This document shows positions 30,320 to 39,341 of a stretch of 64,000 nt of DNA, piece by piece. Under the pieces are notes generated by a model. That model ran no database searches, had not been told where the DNA came from, and saw only the letters and a list, made by a program, of their open reading frames with translations. Every line of letters starts with the position of its first letter. Position 1 is the stretch's first letter. The stretch lies in contig JAJYVC010000001.1 in NCBI GenBank assembly GCA_021792235.1, forward strand, positions 13,069 to 77,068, read 5' to 3'. Source of the DNA: Microcaldota archaeon. Lineage in GTDB: Archaea; Micrarchaeota; Micrarchaeia; Micrarchaeales; CABMGC01. Position numbers and translations under genes: made by a program.

Positions 30320-31651
30320 CTAGAGCTGCCTAAGCGCATCTATAGGCTGCATCTTCGAAGCCTTCCATGCAGGATATATTCCTGCAAGCACGCTTACGAA
30401 CACTGCCACGAATAGTGCTTCAGCTATAAGTCCAGGAGAAACAACAGGCGAGAATGATATGCCTGGTGAACTGCCCGAAGATGTTGGGCTGCGTCCAACA
30501 AAGACAGCTCCTCTGCCACCTCCTCTCCCCCCTCCGGCAAAGCCACCTCCTCCCCCTCCTCCAGCAAACCCGTTTGGGGGCGAGCTTGTAGAAGTTGTAT
30601 TGCTATGAGATGCGCTGCTCGAAATAGCTGCAAGAGAGTAGGACGCCCCCGTACCAACAATTATTCCTATTATTCCCCCTATTATTCCTATTAGAAGAGC
30701 CTGTAAAAGGAATACCCCGAGCACATCTCTGTTCTTGAATCCAAGCGACTTCATTATACCTATCTCATGTGTCTTCTCCATTACAGACATTAGCATTATG
30801 TTCATTATGCCTACGGCAGCGACCATTAGCGATATGCCTGCTATCACAACAAGCAGGAGTGTTATGGATCCCGTTATGTTTGCTGCTGTACTTGCAAGCT
30901 GCTGCGTGTTTATGACCCTGGCCCTGCTACCGTAAATGTCAGCTATCAGATTTGTCAGCGGAGTCACCCCACTGGAATTCTTTGCCTGTAGGAGAATCTC
31001 ATTGAACGAAGTTTTGTGGAGCAAGGATTCTGCAGCTGGCATTGACATTATGACTGCCGTATCTATGGGTATCAGCGCCGAAGTGTAGGTCTTTGCTATG
31101 CCCTGTATAGGTATGGTATAGGAATTAGTGCTCCTCCCGTTTGGTATCTTGAGTGTTGCTGGCTGGCCGACAAAAGCTACCTGTCTTCCAGAAGCAGTGG
31201 ATGGAAAAGCCACATCATATCCTATCACCGCGTCTGGGGCAATGGTATCGTTGTACACGCTGCCCTCGTACAGGCTGACATTGCCTCCCATTATGTACTT
31301 CAGATTCTCCTGCGCTATGCCTATGACTGTCACAGAGCTGTTCTGGTTGCCTGAGAAGAGCGTACCGCTTCCTGTGGCTATTGGGATCACTGTGCTGGCG
31401 TTCGGAAGGGACGCTATCGCAGCCGTATCTGCAGGAGTGAATCCCGCAGACTGCGTAGCCGATATTAATATGGAGGTCGGTCCAAGGGACGCCAGCTCAT
31501 TGGTTATCTCGTAACTTATGCCTGTGGTAAGGGAAACCAGTGCGACTATGGCCGCAACACCTATGACCACCATGAATATGGTAAGGATTGTACGGACTTT
31601 CTTCTCAGTAAGGTCGGTATAGCTCAGCCAGAAAGTGTCCTTAAGGTTCAT
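30320..31651 (-). CDS. MacB/LolC-type ABC transporter permease (FtsX family)
   Basis: Permease of about 443 residues with one N-terminal helix (LTIFMVVIGVAAIVALVSLT), a MacB_PCD-type extracellular domain at residues 50-250, and three C-terminal helices ending YPAWKASKMQPIDALRQL, the FtsX-family signature. An unusual Gly-rich low-complexity insert (GGGGGGGFAGGGRGGGRG) of about 60 residues lies in the loop before the last helix, on the outer face. It is last of a three-gene operon with an exported COG1361-like protein and a LolD-like ATPase. The substrate is unknown. Confidence 0.88.
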   Translation of the reverse strand: MNLKDTFWLSYTDLTEKKVRTILTIFMVVIGVAAIVALVSLTTGISYEITNELASLGPTSILISATQSAGFTPADTAAIASLPNASTVIPIATGSGTLFSGNQNSSVTVIGIAQENLKYIMGGNVSLYEGSVYNDTIAPDAVIGYDVAFPSTASGRQVAFVGQPATLKIPNGRSTNSYTIPIQGIAKTYTSALIPIDTAVIMSMPAAESLLHKTSFNEILLQAKNSSGVTPLTNLIADIYGSRARVINTQQLASTAANITGSITLLLVVIAGISLMVAAVGIMNIMLMSVMEKTHEIGIMKSLGFKNRDVLGVFLLQALLIGIIGGIIGIIVGTGASYSLAAISSSASHSNTTSTSSPPNGFAGGGGGGGFAGGGRGGGRGAVFVGRSPTSSGSSPGISFSPVVSPGLIAEALFVAVFVSVLAGIYPAWKASKMQPIDALRQL

Positions 31652-31678
31652 AGATGGGGCCCTTTATATCCTGCACAG

Positions 31679-32974
31679 TCATTTGCTGCCCTTCTTTGCC
31701 TTTTTCTTCTCCTTGTAGAGCAGATATGCGAGCACTGCTATTACCAGCAACAGTATTATGATAAGTAGCCCGCCTCCGCCGCCTGACGCCTGCCTCCTGT
31801 ACACAAAAGCAGACGCATTTAGGCTCTGCGCGCTTATGAACACCGGAATTACTATCGTCTCATTCACAGGCTGTCTAACTGTGTTAAGATAGCTTATCTT
31901 GACAGGTATCTTGTATTCTCCGTGCGTCCTGTTGCTAGCCTCAAGCGTGAGTGTGACTGGCGTCTGGCTGTCCGAAGCTATCGATCCAACAAATGTGCTG
32001 TTCGATTCGAATGACGAGAACCCATTTGTCGGAACCACCGTAGCGGTAACCGCAGATGCAGAAGAAGTTCCAGTGTTTGTAAGCGTGAACGATATTGAGA
32101 ATATGCTTCCCGCGCTTGGCGCTACCGGCGATACTGTCACTCCGGAGGTGTTCAGGCTTATAAGTCCGCTTGCAAGCATCTCCACATTCTGGTATATCTG
32201 CTCAAGATCTGTGCCATTGTAGAATGTGGCGGATACATTAGCGGAGAATTCGTCTGATGCGTTATAAGACACGAATATGCGCGATCTCCTCTCTATCGTC
32301 TGTCCTGGAAGTATCGAATTTACCTCTATCTGCTGCGTGCCAAGCCATGCCACGTACTGGTTTGGGAATTTCACATTCATTGTTATGGTGTTCAATGCCG
32401 ATAGCCCGTTATTGGTTATGTTCATGGTGAGGTTTTGGGTACTCCCTGCCGTAAGCACCTGCGGCGAGATGATAACTGTAAGCGGCTGGTTGCACAACTG
32501 TGTTGACATCGTAACATTCCGCTGCTCTGTGTCAGTGTAATATGTGTAATAGAAGTAGTTTATGTCAATTCCTACAGACACAAGCGATGATACATTCGCA
32601 CCAACGAATATTGGTACTATTCCTGTCTCCGAACTGTTAGGGTCGACATTGCCTATGTCTACCGTGCCATTGCCTACAGAATAGAAGCCTTTCTGCGGTG
32701 CAACACTGAGCACCACGTTCTGCATCTGTGGATTAGGTCCTACTGTTGCCGAATAAGTTTGATTGAGCGAATGCGGGTTGCCTATTGTCGTGGCTTTGTT
32801 TGACACGGTAACAGGTATGTAGTTGACCTGACCCTTGCACAGCGTAGTTGCATTGGTGGTTACGTAGAAGTTCGGCGGATTTGGTATCGGTGCAGGGCCG
32901 CTCGTTCCTGCAAATGCCAGTTGGGCAAATGCCAGGACTGCAAACACAGCCAGGACTATTCCTATCCCTTTCAC
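31679..32974 (-). CDS. COG1361-like extracellular protein with C-terminal membrane anchor
   Basis: Surface protein of about 431 residues: N-terminal signal peptide (IGIVLAVFAVLAFAQLAFAG), an ectodomain of three or four Ig/CARDB-like beta modules (TQNLTMNITNNGLSALNTIT and IFSISFTLTNTGTSSASAVT are equivalent strands), many N-glycosylation sequons, then one C-terminal TM helix (GGLLIIILLLVIAVLAYLLY) and a Lys-rich cytosolic tail. COG1361 proteins are archaeal S-layer-like modules often linked to LolD/FtsX exporters. It overlaps the ATPase gene by four bases and may act as the exporter's extracellular adaptor. Confidence 0.82.
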   Translation of the reverse strand: MKGIGIVLAVFAVLAFAQLAFAGTSGPAPIPNPPNFYVTTNATTLCKGQVNYIPVTVSNKATTIGNPHSLNQTYSATVGPNPQMQNVVLSVAPQKGFYSVGNGTVDIGNVDPNSSETGIVPIFVGANVSSLVSVGIDINYFYYTYYTDTEQRNVTMSTQLCNQPLTVIISPQVLTAGSTQNLTMNITNNGLSALNTITMNVKFPNQYVAWLGTQQIEVNSILPGQTIERRSRIFVSYNASDEFSANVSATFYNGTDLEQIYQNVEMLASGLISLNTSGVTVSPVAPSAGSIFSISFTLTNTGTSSASAVTATVVPTNGFSSFESNSTFVGSIASDSQTPVTLTLEASNRTHGEYKIPVKISYLNTVRQPVNETIVIPVFISAQSLNASAFVYRRQASGGGGGLLIIILLLVIAVLAYLLYKEKKKAKKGSK

Positions 32975-33690
32975 TTCAATACCTCTTGCTTTTCCATCTT
33001 ACCATCCTTTATGTATATTATCTTATCGCAAAACTTGGTCGTATCTGGGTTGTGTGTTACCATCACTATGGTGACGTTGCCTGACTTGCTTATACTTCCC
33101 AGCAGTTTTATCACCTCCTCGCCGGATTTGGTGTCCAGGTTGCCGGTAGGCTCGTCAGCCAGTATTAGTGCGGGGTTGTTGACCAGAGCCCTCGCAACTG
33201 CAACCCTCTGCTGTTCTCCACCGCTAAGCTGCGTAGGGTTGTTCTTGAGCCTGTGGCCTATCCCTAGGCGCGTAAGGAGTTCATCTGCTCTTCGCTTCCT
33301 CTCCTCTTCGGGAGCCGAGTTCACCATCAACGGCAACTCTACATTCTCCTCAGCGTTAATCCCAGGTATCAGGTTGAATGCCTGGAACACGAAGCCAAGC
33401 TCCCTGTTCCTGAACTCTGCCAGCTCATTACCGTTCATTCCAGAGGTCGCCACGCCGTCTATGTACACTTCGCCGTGACTGGGCTTATCTATCGTGCCTA
33501 GAATATTCATAAGTGTCGACTTTCCGCTTCCCGAAGGCCCAACTATCGCGGCGAATTCGCCTCGCTTCAGTGAGAAGGATATGTGCTCAAGAGCCCGCAC
33601 CTCGACCTCTCCAGATTTGTATATTTTCGATACGTTATCCAACCTTACTGAATATTCGTTTCCGTGATGCTCGGGTCTTGATTTTGGCAT
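32971..33690 (-). CDS. LolD/MacB-type ABC transporter ATP-binding protein
   Basis: NBD of about 239 residues. Walker A is GPSGSGKSTLMN, the Q-loop is FVFQAFNLIPGINAEENVELPL (typical of the LolD/MacB/FtsE branch), the signature is LSGGEQQRVAVARAL, Walker B is LILADEPTGNLD, and the H-loop is in MVTHNPDTTKFCD. First gene of the operon on the minus strand, with its start 145 bp from the divergent phosphodiesterase gene. Together with the COG1361-like protein and FtsX-type permease it forms a mechanotransmission-type exporter. Confidence 0.93.
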   Translation of the reverse strand: MPKSRPEHHGNEYSVRLDNVSKIYKSGEVEVRALEHISFSLKRGEFAAIVGPSGSGKSTLMNILGTIDKPSHGEVYIDGVATSGMNGNELAEFRNRELGFVFQAFNLIPGINAEENVELPLMVNSAPEEERKRRADELLTRLGIGHRLKNNPTQLSGGEQQRVAVARALVNNPALILADEPTGNLDTKSGEEVIKLLGSISKSGNVTIVMVTHNPDTTKFCDKIIYIKDGKMEKQEVLK

Positions 33691-33835
33691 TTATACTCCT
33701 TGCACTACGTGCTATCAAATAGTTTAACTATAAACTATCCTCATTATAAAGTATTAAATCTTTCCGAATCGTTCGGTTTGGATGGTCCAATTAGATTATT
33801 AATGTTTAATGGCCTAGCATATCTGGTCAGATTGC

Positions 33836-35122
33836 ATGATTCTCAAGAATCTGGAGCCAAATATAGATGACAAGGAGTTTCAGTTCGTCTATCCAAGGTA
33901 TGGTGGCCAGTCACTTCCCAATGTGGTCTCAACTGCCATGCGGACATTGGGCGTTGACAATGAGAAGACTCCCATAAACCACGAGTTTTACAAGGATCAC
34001 ATTGATCTCGACAGGATAGAGAAGGTTGTTTTCGTTGTTCTTGATGGATTCGGATACAGGATGTGGGCAGACTTCGGCAACGATACAGGATTCTTCGGAA
34101 GGATAGCCAAGCGCGGTCTACTCATGCCGATAACATCCATATTCCCATCCACTACTGCAGCAGCGATAACTTCAATAAACACGGGCTTGACTCCGCTCGA
34201 ACACGGCCTTCCCGAATGGATAATATACATGAGGGAAATAGGAATGATAATTAATACGCTCCCTTTTACTGCATACATGACGGAGAAATATACCAGCCTG
34301 TCGGATCTTGGTGTTGACTCGAAGATATTGTATGATGGCAAGACGGTGTACGAGAAGCTCAACGAGGAGGGGATCACAAGCCACACGTTCACGGCCAGGA
34401 ACATAGCGGAGAGCGCCTACACTCGGCTCATAAAGCGCGGCAGCCATGGCAATCCTTACGTGCATCCCAGCGATGCGGTAGTAAAACTAAGGCGGGTGCT
34501 GGAGTCGGAGCGCAAGAAGACGTACGTAAACTTGTACATGGATAATATAGATTCTGCGACCCACACATACGGTCCGTTCACTGAGGAGTCGCGTGCTGAA
34601 ATAGGTGCGATATCCCAGGTATTCAAGATGCAGCTTCTTGACAAGATAGACAAAAGCGCAGCAAAGGATACTCTTGTGCTGGTCACTGCAGATCATGGTC
34701 ATACTTCAATAAATCCGTCCAAGACGACTTTCATGAATGATGATCGCAAGCTTGCAGGCTTCCTTGCATCCGACAGGGGCAGCAAGATACTTCCCACAGG
34801 AAGTCCAAGAGGTGTCTTCCTACACATAAACGAATCGGATATTGAAAGAGCATATGCACACCTCAGCGAGAAATTCGATGGCACTGCGAGGATAATGCGC
34901 ACAAGAGATGCGGTGAGTGCGGGACTTTTCGGCAGCGGTAAACCTCACAAAAAGTTCGGTGAAAGGGCCGGAGACATTCTTATACTACCCAAAGACCACG
35001 AATCGATATGGTATGAGCATGTGAAGGGCAGGAAGCAGAAATATATAGGCGTTCACGGTGGGCTCAGCAAGAACGAGATGCTTATCCCTCTTGGCATGGC
35101 AAGATTGTCTGACCTGCTCTGA
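33836..35122 (+). CDS. alkaline-phosphatase superfamily phosphodiesterase
   Basis: Metal-dependent hydrolase of about 428 residues of the nucleotide pyrophosphatase/phosphodiesterase branch. Metal and nucleophile motifs are VFVVLDGFGYRMW (Asp), SIFPSTTAAAITSINTGLTP (Thr nucleophile in PSTTAAA), NLYMDNIDSATHTYGPF (second site Asp/His), LVLVTADHGHTSINP (Asp, His) and a final His in IGVHGGLSKNEMLIPLGMA. No signal peptide is present, so it acts in the cytosol. Substrates could be nucleotides, cyclic nucleotides or phosphonates. Confidence 0.87.
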   Translation: MILKNLEPNIDDKEFQFVYPRYGGQSLPNVVSTAMRTLGVDNEKTPINHEFYKDHIDLDRIEKVVFVVLDGFGYRMWADFGNDTGFFGRIAKRGLLMPITSIFPSTTAAAITSINTGLTPLEHGLPEWIIYMREIGMIINTLPFTAYMTEKYTSLSDLGVDSKILYDGKTVYEKLNEEGITSHTFTARNIAESAYTRLIKRGSHGNPYVHPSDAVVKLRRVLESERKKTYVNLYMDNIDSATHTYGPFTEESRAEIGAISQVFKMQLLDKIDKSAAKDTLVLVTADHGHTSINPSKTTFMNDDRKLAGFLASDRGSKILPTGSPRGVFLHINESDIERAYAHLSEKFDGTARIMRTRDAVSAGLFGSGKPHKKFGERAGDILILPKDHESIWYEHVKGRKQKYIGVHGGLSKNEMLIPLGMARLSDLL

Positions 35123-35201
35123 ACGTGTGTTTTGCATCTGGAAATGTATAAATAGGAGTCCCTATCTCTATAACGTAACGGCTGTTGAAAAGGTGTAGTC
35201 C

Positions 35202-35984
35202 ATGCGTCTATCAGCAAAGCTCATGCAATCTGCAATCCACAATGCAGTTGTGCAGAAGGAGATGCCTGTGCAGGAGCACAGCGACGACGCAATGACGCTG
35301 AGCCAGCTAAAGCAGAGGCTCGAATACTTCTGCCTGGAAAGAGGCTGGAACAAAGGCAATGCGGGAAGCCCTGACCACATCTCTGCAGCAATAATTACTG
35401 AGGCCAACGAACTGCTAGGCTGCGTAAAACATCTGCCCAAGAGGAAGCAAGCCCGTCTGGTCAGGAATCCAATAAACGGCATAGAGGCAAGGAAGGAGAT
35501 TGCGGACGTGCTGTGGTTCTCGCTTGTTATGGCGGAGAGACACGGGATAAGTCTTTCGCAGTCGCTATTCGGCGATGGGTTTGCTTCTATTGGAAACGGA
35601 GGAGCCATCCACGTTACTGATGAACACACTAAAATATCTGACCTTAAGAGCCTTGCATTGGTCAGGTACGGGAAGAGATATCTGAGGCTATCTCCTAAGG
35701 ATCTGGCAGTAGAGATGATATCGGAAGCATCAGCGCTCTTCGAGCACTTCAGGTTCAGGTCGCCGGAGCAGATAAAGGAGATGCTGTCAGACGATGCCAA
35801 GATGATGAGTATCAGAAAGAGCCTTGGCAAAGTGTTCGGCCTTATCCTAATATATTCTGCAAACAATAGCATAGACCTGAGCAGCGCCGTACTTGAAAAA
35901 CTGTCAGAGAACGAGGAAAGGTACTCTGCAGTGCAGCTCAACGGAACAGGATACCAAAAGTACACTGAGATAAGGAGGAAGTAG
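35202..35984 (+). CDS. tandem MazG-like protein
   Basis: Residues about 30-125 form a MazG-type NTP pyrophosphohydrolase domain: YFCLERGWNKGNAGSPDHIS, AAIITEANELLG (ExxE) and EIADVLWFSLVMAERHGISL (ExxD). A second, weaker copy covers 160-245, with DLAVEMISEASALFEHFRFRS and SLGKVFGLILIYSANNSIDL, where the ExxE and ExxD metal residues are mostly lost. The layout suggests one active and one structural half, like a covalent MazG dimer. Expected role: hydrolysis of non-canonical or excess nucleotides, for example dCTP. It follows the phosphodiesterase gene after 80 bp. Confidence 0.75.
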   Translation: MRLSAKLMQSAIHNAVVQKEMPVQEHSDDAMTLSQLKQRLEYFCLERGWNKGNAGSPDHISAAIITEANELLGCVKHLPKRKQARLVRNPINGIEARKEIADVLWFSLVMAERHGISLSQSLFGDGFASIGNGGAIHVTDEHTKISDLKSLALVRYGKRYLRLSPKDLAVEMISEASALFEHFRFRSPEQIKEMLSDDAKMMSIRKSLGKVFGLILIYSANNSIDLSSAVLEKLSENEERYSAVQLNGTGYQKYTEIRRK

Positions 35985-36015
35985 CTGTAGCTCGCGTCTT
36001 CCTTGAGCTGTCGAA

Positions 36016-36864
36016 TTAGCGCCTGATTGACGTATAAAGTCCTTGCAGATCTTTTGCTACAACATCTGCACCGCTCCTTACGAGATCCTTCAAGCTGCCC
36101 ATGCCACTAAGCACCCCTACTGCTGTCACTCCAGCCCTGGCTGCCATTGTTATGTCTATCGCGGCATCCCCGATATATCCTGCATCCTGCCTATCCACAG
36201 AAAATTTCTGCATTGTGCGATCGAAGCTTTCGGGATTCGGCTTCTTCGCGTCACACACTATCGTGAATGAGGAAAGCTCTGCTCTGGAGAAACCACCAGC
36301 GCTGAGGTCCCTGAGCACCGTGTCCCTGGCATGGGTGTTTGTCAGTATTGCTATCCTTCCTTGATATAGCTCTGCAAGACCCATCAGCGCATCCTTCGCA
36401 CCAGGTAGGGGTCTCACGTACTGCGCAGCCTCGGCGGAATTGAAGAATGATCCATTATCCCATGAGTATATGTCCTTCGCTAGGTCTACGTCGCGTGCGT
36501 CAGTGTGGCGGGCAATAATACTGTCCAGCTTCGCTTCTGCATCAACGTCATTGAGAATATCCATCACTTTGTCATTTCTAACTTCCGTATCCAGCTGGGA
36601 GTACATTCGGTCGAATGCCAATAACGCCAGTATGGGCATTATGCCCCCGTTGTATCTTGCGCTCACTCCGCCCAAGGCGTAATTCGTCCGTGAATCATAT
36701 GTGAACTCCATTCCATACCACTCGTATCCCTTGCGCCTGTTCATGTAGATGAGCTCTGACGGATCCACAATAACGCCGTCCTTGTCCACGCCGAACATCT
36801 TCTTAGCGGCAATTAACTCCAGTGCATCTTGCCTCCTTCCCTTAGAGTATATTATATTCTGCAT
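36016..36864 (-). CDS. HAD-superfamily hydrolase (phosphoglycolate-phosphatase-like)
   Basis: HAD hydrolase of about 282 residues with an unusual N-terminus of some 22 residues (QNIIYSKGRRQDALELIAAK) before motif I FGVDKDGVIVD (nucleophile and acid Asp). Motif II is AILTNTHARD, motif III the Lys in CDAKKPNPESFDRTM, and motif IV GYIGDAAIDITMAARAG. The C1 cap spans about 45-150. The motif I tract VDKDG differs from the usual DxDGT. It is four bases downstream of the Fic-HEAT gene, suggesting a shared message and perhaps joint action on a phosphate- or AMP-modified target. Confidence 0.8.
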   Translation of the reverse strand: MQNIIYSKGRRQDALELIAAKKMFGVDKDGVIVDPSELIYMNRRKGYEWYGMEFTYDSRTNYALGGVSARYNGGIMPILALLAFDRMYSQLDTEVRNDKVMDILNDVDAEAKLDSIIARHTDARDVDLAKDIYSWDNGSFFNSAEAAQYVRPLPGAKDALMGLAELYQGRIAILTNTHARDTVLRDLSAGGFSRAELSSFTIVCDAKKPNPESFDRTMQKFSVDRQDAGYIGDAAIDITMAARAGVTAVGVLSGMGSLKDLVRSGADVVAKDLQGLYTSIRR

Positions 36865-36868
36865 CTTA

Positions 36869-38923
36869 TCACATCCTAAGCCTGTGCCTCTGCCTTGCTA
36901 TGACATTCACACCCGGTTCCTTGCTGAGAGATACAAGTCCTTCATTTACATTCTCGAATAATTTGTTTATGTCAAGCACAGTCTCATGGCGCCTATGTCT
37001 CACAAGTCCGAACAGGGGGTTGCTCCTGCTTTTTATATGCCTATGCAGATCTGCTGCCAGGCCATCTGTCAGCTCGGTCACACTCCTCTCCCGTATGAGC
37101 CTGCCTAGCTCAACCAGGTTTACTGCGAGCAATTGCTGGTCCTTCTCATCCATCATCCTGAATAGCTCGGCGCAATCAAGCCTGCCCTTTGACATGTCTC
37201 CAAATTTAACCAGATTGGCTGCGAGTTTCTCCAATTTAGAAAATCCAGCTTCATCTAGCCCATGCCTCGATACCATTGCATCATAACCCTCTCTCATGCC
37301 GAGAAGGTATATAGAGTAGGCTCTGTCAAACATCGGGTAATTGCCTTTCAGCACTTCATCGAAAAGCCTGTCATATCTTGTATTAACGCCATCTATGCTC
37401 TTAGTTACTATAAGGTCGCCAAGCAGTGCTTCTCTCACGACCCTGTCATCAACTGCGAGATCCGAGAACAGCTCTGCTATCCTGTCGTTGTTGAGCCTAT
37501 CCGCCCTTTTCAGCTCAACGACAATCCCTTTCCTTATGTGGTCGGGCTCTGTATATCGTCCCTTCTCAGCAGGCATTGCCGCAGCCTTAACTGCGTCTAT
37601 GACTGCTTCATCATCACAGTATTTCATTATCAGCAGATAGCCCCTTATCTTGAGGTCATCTATCCCACTATCTATTAGCTTCTTTGCGAATTCACTGACC
37701 TCTTGAGAGGTTCTATCCTTAAGTGACACATATTTGGCCACGCTCACCATGACGGACTGACTTCCCATCCTGTCAAGCTCGTTGTCAAGTAGCCTGCTTG
37801 CAAGTTCAAGATCCAGTGCATGCCTTCCGTATCCAAGCTGGCCTACTGCCGACATCCTCACTATATTGCTAGGATCGTCGAATGCTGACTGGATTATGCG
37901 GTCCCTGTACTTATCAAAGTCTACTGCCGCCATGGCATAAATCGCATTTGCCCTTACGCCGGCTGTTTTGCTCATGCGGGCTTCATCCAGTATATGGCTG
38001 TCAGTGCGCGTAAACAGGCATAGCTCCAATGCAGATATCATGAGTTCCTCGGATCCAGATCCTAGAGTATACAGCTTCTCCGCGTCATCTTTTATCTCTG
38101 CACGGCTTATCCTGCCCTTCTCCACAGACCCGGTCTGTATCAGTATGTGGTCTCTTACTGATAGTGCGTAAGGGTCGCTCTTGTCCAGCGCGATGGCCCT
38201 ATCTGCAAGGTCCCTTATCTTATCATCGTTGTCTACTATCCTAAGAATTGTAGCTATGACTTCAGGCATTATGCATTTGCCGAAGTAGTATGGATGTATC
38301 GACTGGGGCCAGTATGCCCTTATCGATTCGGATACATGAAGCGGCTTTATACCATTCCTTATGAGGTAGTAGTTTGCGAACAGGCGCCCCGTCCTTCCAT
38401 CCCCGTCCTCGAACGGATGCAACTTCGTAAAGTTGGCGTTGAATTCAGCAACGTTCAGCAGGCTCATGGATGTAGACTCATATGACACATTCAGCATGTC
38501 AACAGCATCTTTGAAAGCCTCGGGAACCTCATCTGCATGCACAGATATGTATGGTCCCACACTGAGTTGATATCTTCTGAATCCATCTAGGTATTTGCCC
38601 TGACTGTATACTCCTGTGAGCAGGGCTCTTCTTACTTCTACAATATCATCTGGTCGTATTACGTGTCCGTTTATGCCTTTCATGAGTTTAAGCACAGCAT
38701 CCAGGTTCATTATCTCTCCGTAATCGGAAAGAGGTCCATCCTTGCCCTCGAATTTACCTTTGTAGAGCAGATCCTCTGTTGCAGATTCGTGGCCATTGTT
38801 CACATTTGAATAAAATACTGTTTTTATCAGGCTATCCCCGAGTGCAACGTCCTTATCGGCATCAAGCTTTACCAACTCTGGTATGCCAAGCCTATCGAGT
38901 ACGCTAGCGTATTTGTCTTCCAT
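36869..38923 (-). CDS. Fic-domain protein fused to HEAT-like repeats
   Basis: Predicted AMP-transferase (or other NMP/phosphate transferase) of about 684 residues. The Fic core at residues 80-240 has FNANFTKLHPFEDGDGRTGR with H169, F171, D173 and R177/R180; the consensus Asn of HxFxxGNGR is Asp (D175). Residues 35-50 (FYSNVNNGHESATE) occupy the place of the N-terminal inhibitory helix. Residues about 260-600 are HEAT-like helical repeats (for example NAIYAMAAVDFDKYRDRIIQ and MSAVGQLGYGRHALDLELAS). The ATG at 38923 has a purine-rich GGGGGAAG upstream and was preferred to the GTG at 38941. A HAD phosphatase gene follows. Confidence 0.82.
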   Translation of the reverse strand: MEDKYASVLDRLGIPELVKLDADKDVALGDSLIKTVFYSNVNNGHESATEDLLYKGKFEGKDGPLSDYGEIMNLDAVLKLMKGINGHVIRPDDIVEVRRALLTGVYSQGKYLDGFRRYQLSVGPYISVHADEVPEAFKDAVDMLNVSYESTSMSLLNVAEFNANFTKLHPFEDGDGRTGRLFANYYLIRNGIKPLHVSESIRAYWPQSIHPYYFGKCIMPEVIATILRIVDNDDKIRDLADRAIALDKSDPYALSVRDHILIQTGSVEKGRISRAEIKDDAEKLYTLGSGSEELMISALELCLFTRTDSHILDEARMSKTAGVRANAIYAMAAVDFDKYRDRIIQSAFDDPSNIVRMSAVGQLGYGRHALDLELASRLLDNELDRMGSQSVMVSVAKYVSLKDRTSQEVSEFAKKLIDSGIDDLKIRGYLLIMKYCDDEAVIDAVKAAAMPAEKGRYTEPDHIRKGIVVELKRADRLNNDRIAELFSDLAVDDRVVREALLGDLIVTKSIDGVNTRYDRLFDEVLKGNYPMFDRAYSIYLLGMREGYDAMVSRHGLDEAGFSKLEKLAANLVKFGDMSKGRLDCAELFRMMDEKDQQLLAVNLVELGRLIRERSVTELTDGLAADLHRHIKSRSNPLFGLVRHRRHETVLDINKLFENVNEGLVSLSKEPGVNVIARQRHRLRM

Positions 38924-39072
38924 ATGCTTCCCCCGTTGCACTTATCAGTGCGTTCTTCTTATCAAGAATACGGCAACGCATGATGTGGCACGTATGTCCG
39001 CGGCAATATACTTTATATCTGCTTCCTGTACTCTCTGCAGGCCACAACGAAACTATACTGGGCCCGTACGCA

Positions 39073-39177
39073 TTGAGTGAACTTGAAAAAATCAGCAAAG
39101 CTGCAGGACTACTGCCAAGCACAGCTAGAGTCATATATTTTAGTGCACTAGCTGAGGCTATCAGAAAGTACATATAA
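39073..39177 (+). CDS. candidate small protein (34 aa) within the duplicated segment
   Basis: The frame reads LSELEKISKAAGLLPSTARV then IYFSALAEAIRKYI and a stop. It is open further upstream to 38980. TTG at 39073 is one possible start; no strong start is visible, but a TATA-like box (ATACTTTATATC) lies at about 39006-39017. The 3' half recurs at 40302-40361 with substitutions that largely keep the amino acids (SALTDAIRKYI against SALAEAIRKYI), which supports a once-coding role. Confidence 0.3.
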   Translation: MSELEKISKAAGLLPSTARVIYFSALAEAIRKYI

Positions 39178-39210
39178 TATTATGCAGCACCTTCTTTATA
39201 TACTTTGCTG
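39115..39210 (+). repeat. 96-bp duplicated segment, copy A
   Basis: It aligns without gaps to 40302-40397 with about 11 differences in 96. The first 60 bases are the end of a reading frame (PSTA...SALAEAIRKYI, stop). The last 36, beyond the stop, differ at one position and contain CTTTATATAC, a TATA-like box. The two copies flank the tandem HIT gene. Confidence 0.75.
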
Positions 39211-39341
39211 TTCATTTCTGGCGCCTCAGGCTATGCAGCCACGTGATTGAAAACTGCCAAGAAAACTGAAAACCTCAATGCAGGAACACTTAAGGAAACA
39301 AAATACCACAAGCACATTGGGATAAGGATAAAGTGGCAGTC

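Noticed and set aside
38980..39072. Longer version of the small protein before the 96-bp segment
   Set aside because: The upstream codons show no conserved character and overlap a likely TATA box; only the end shared with copy B looks coding.
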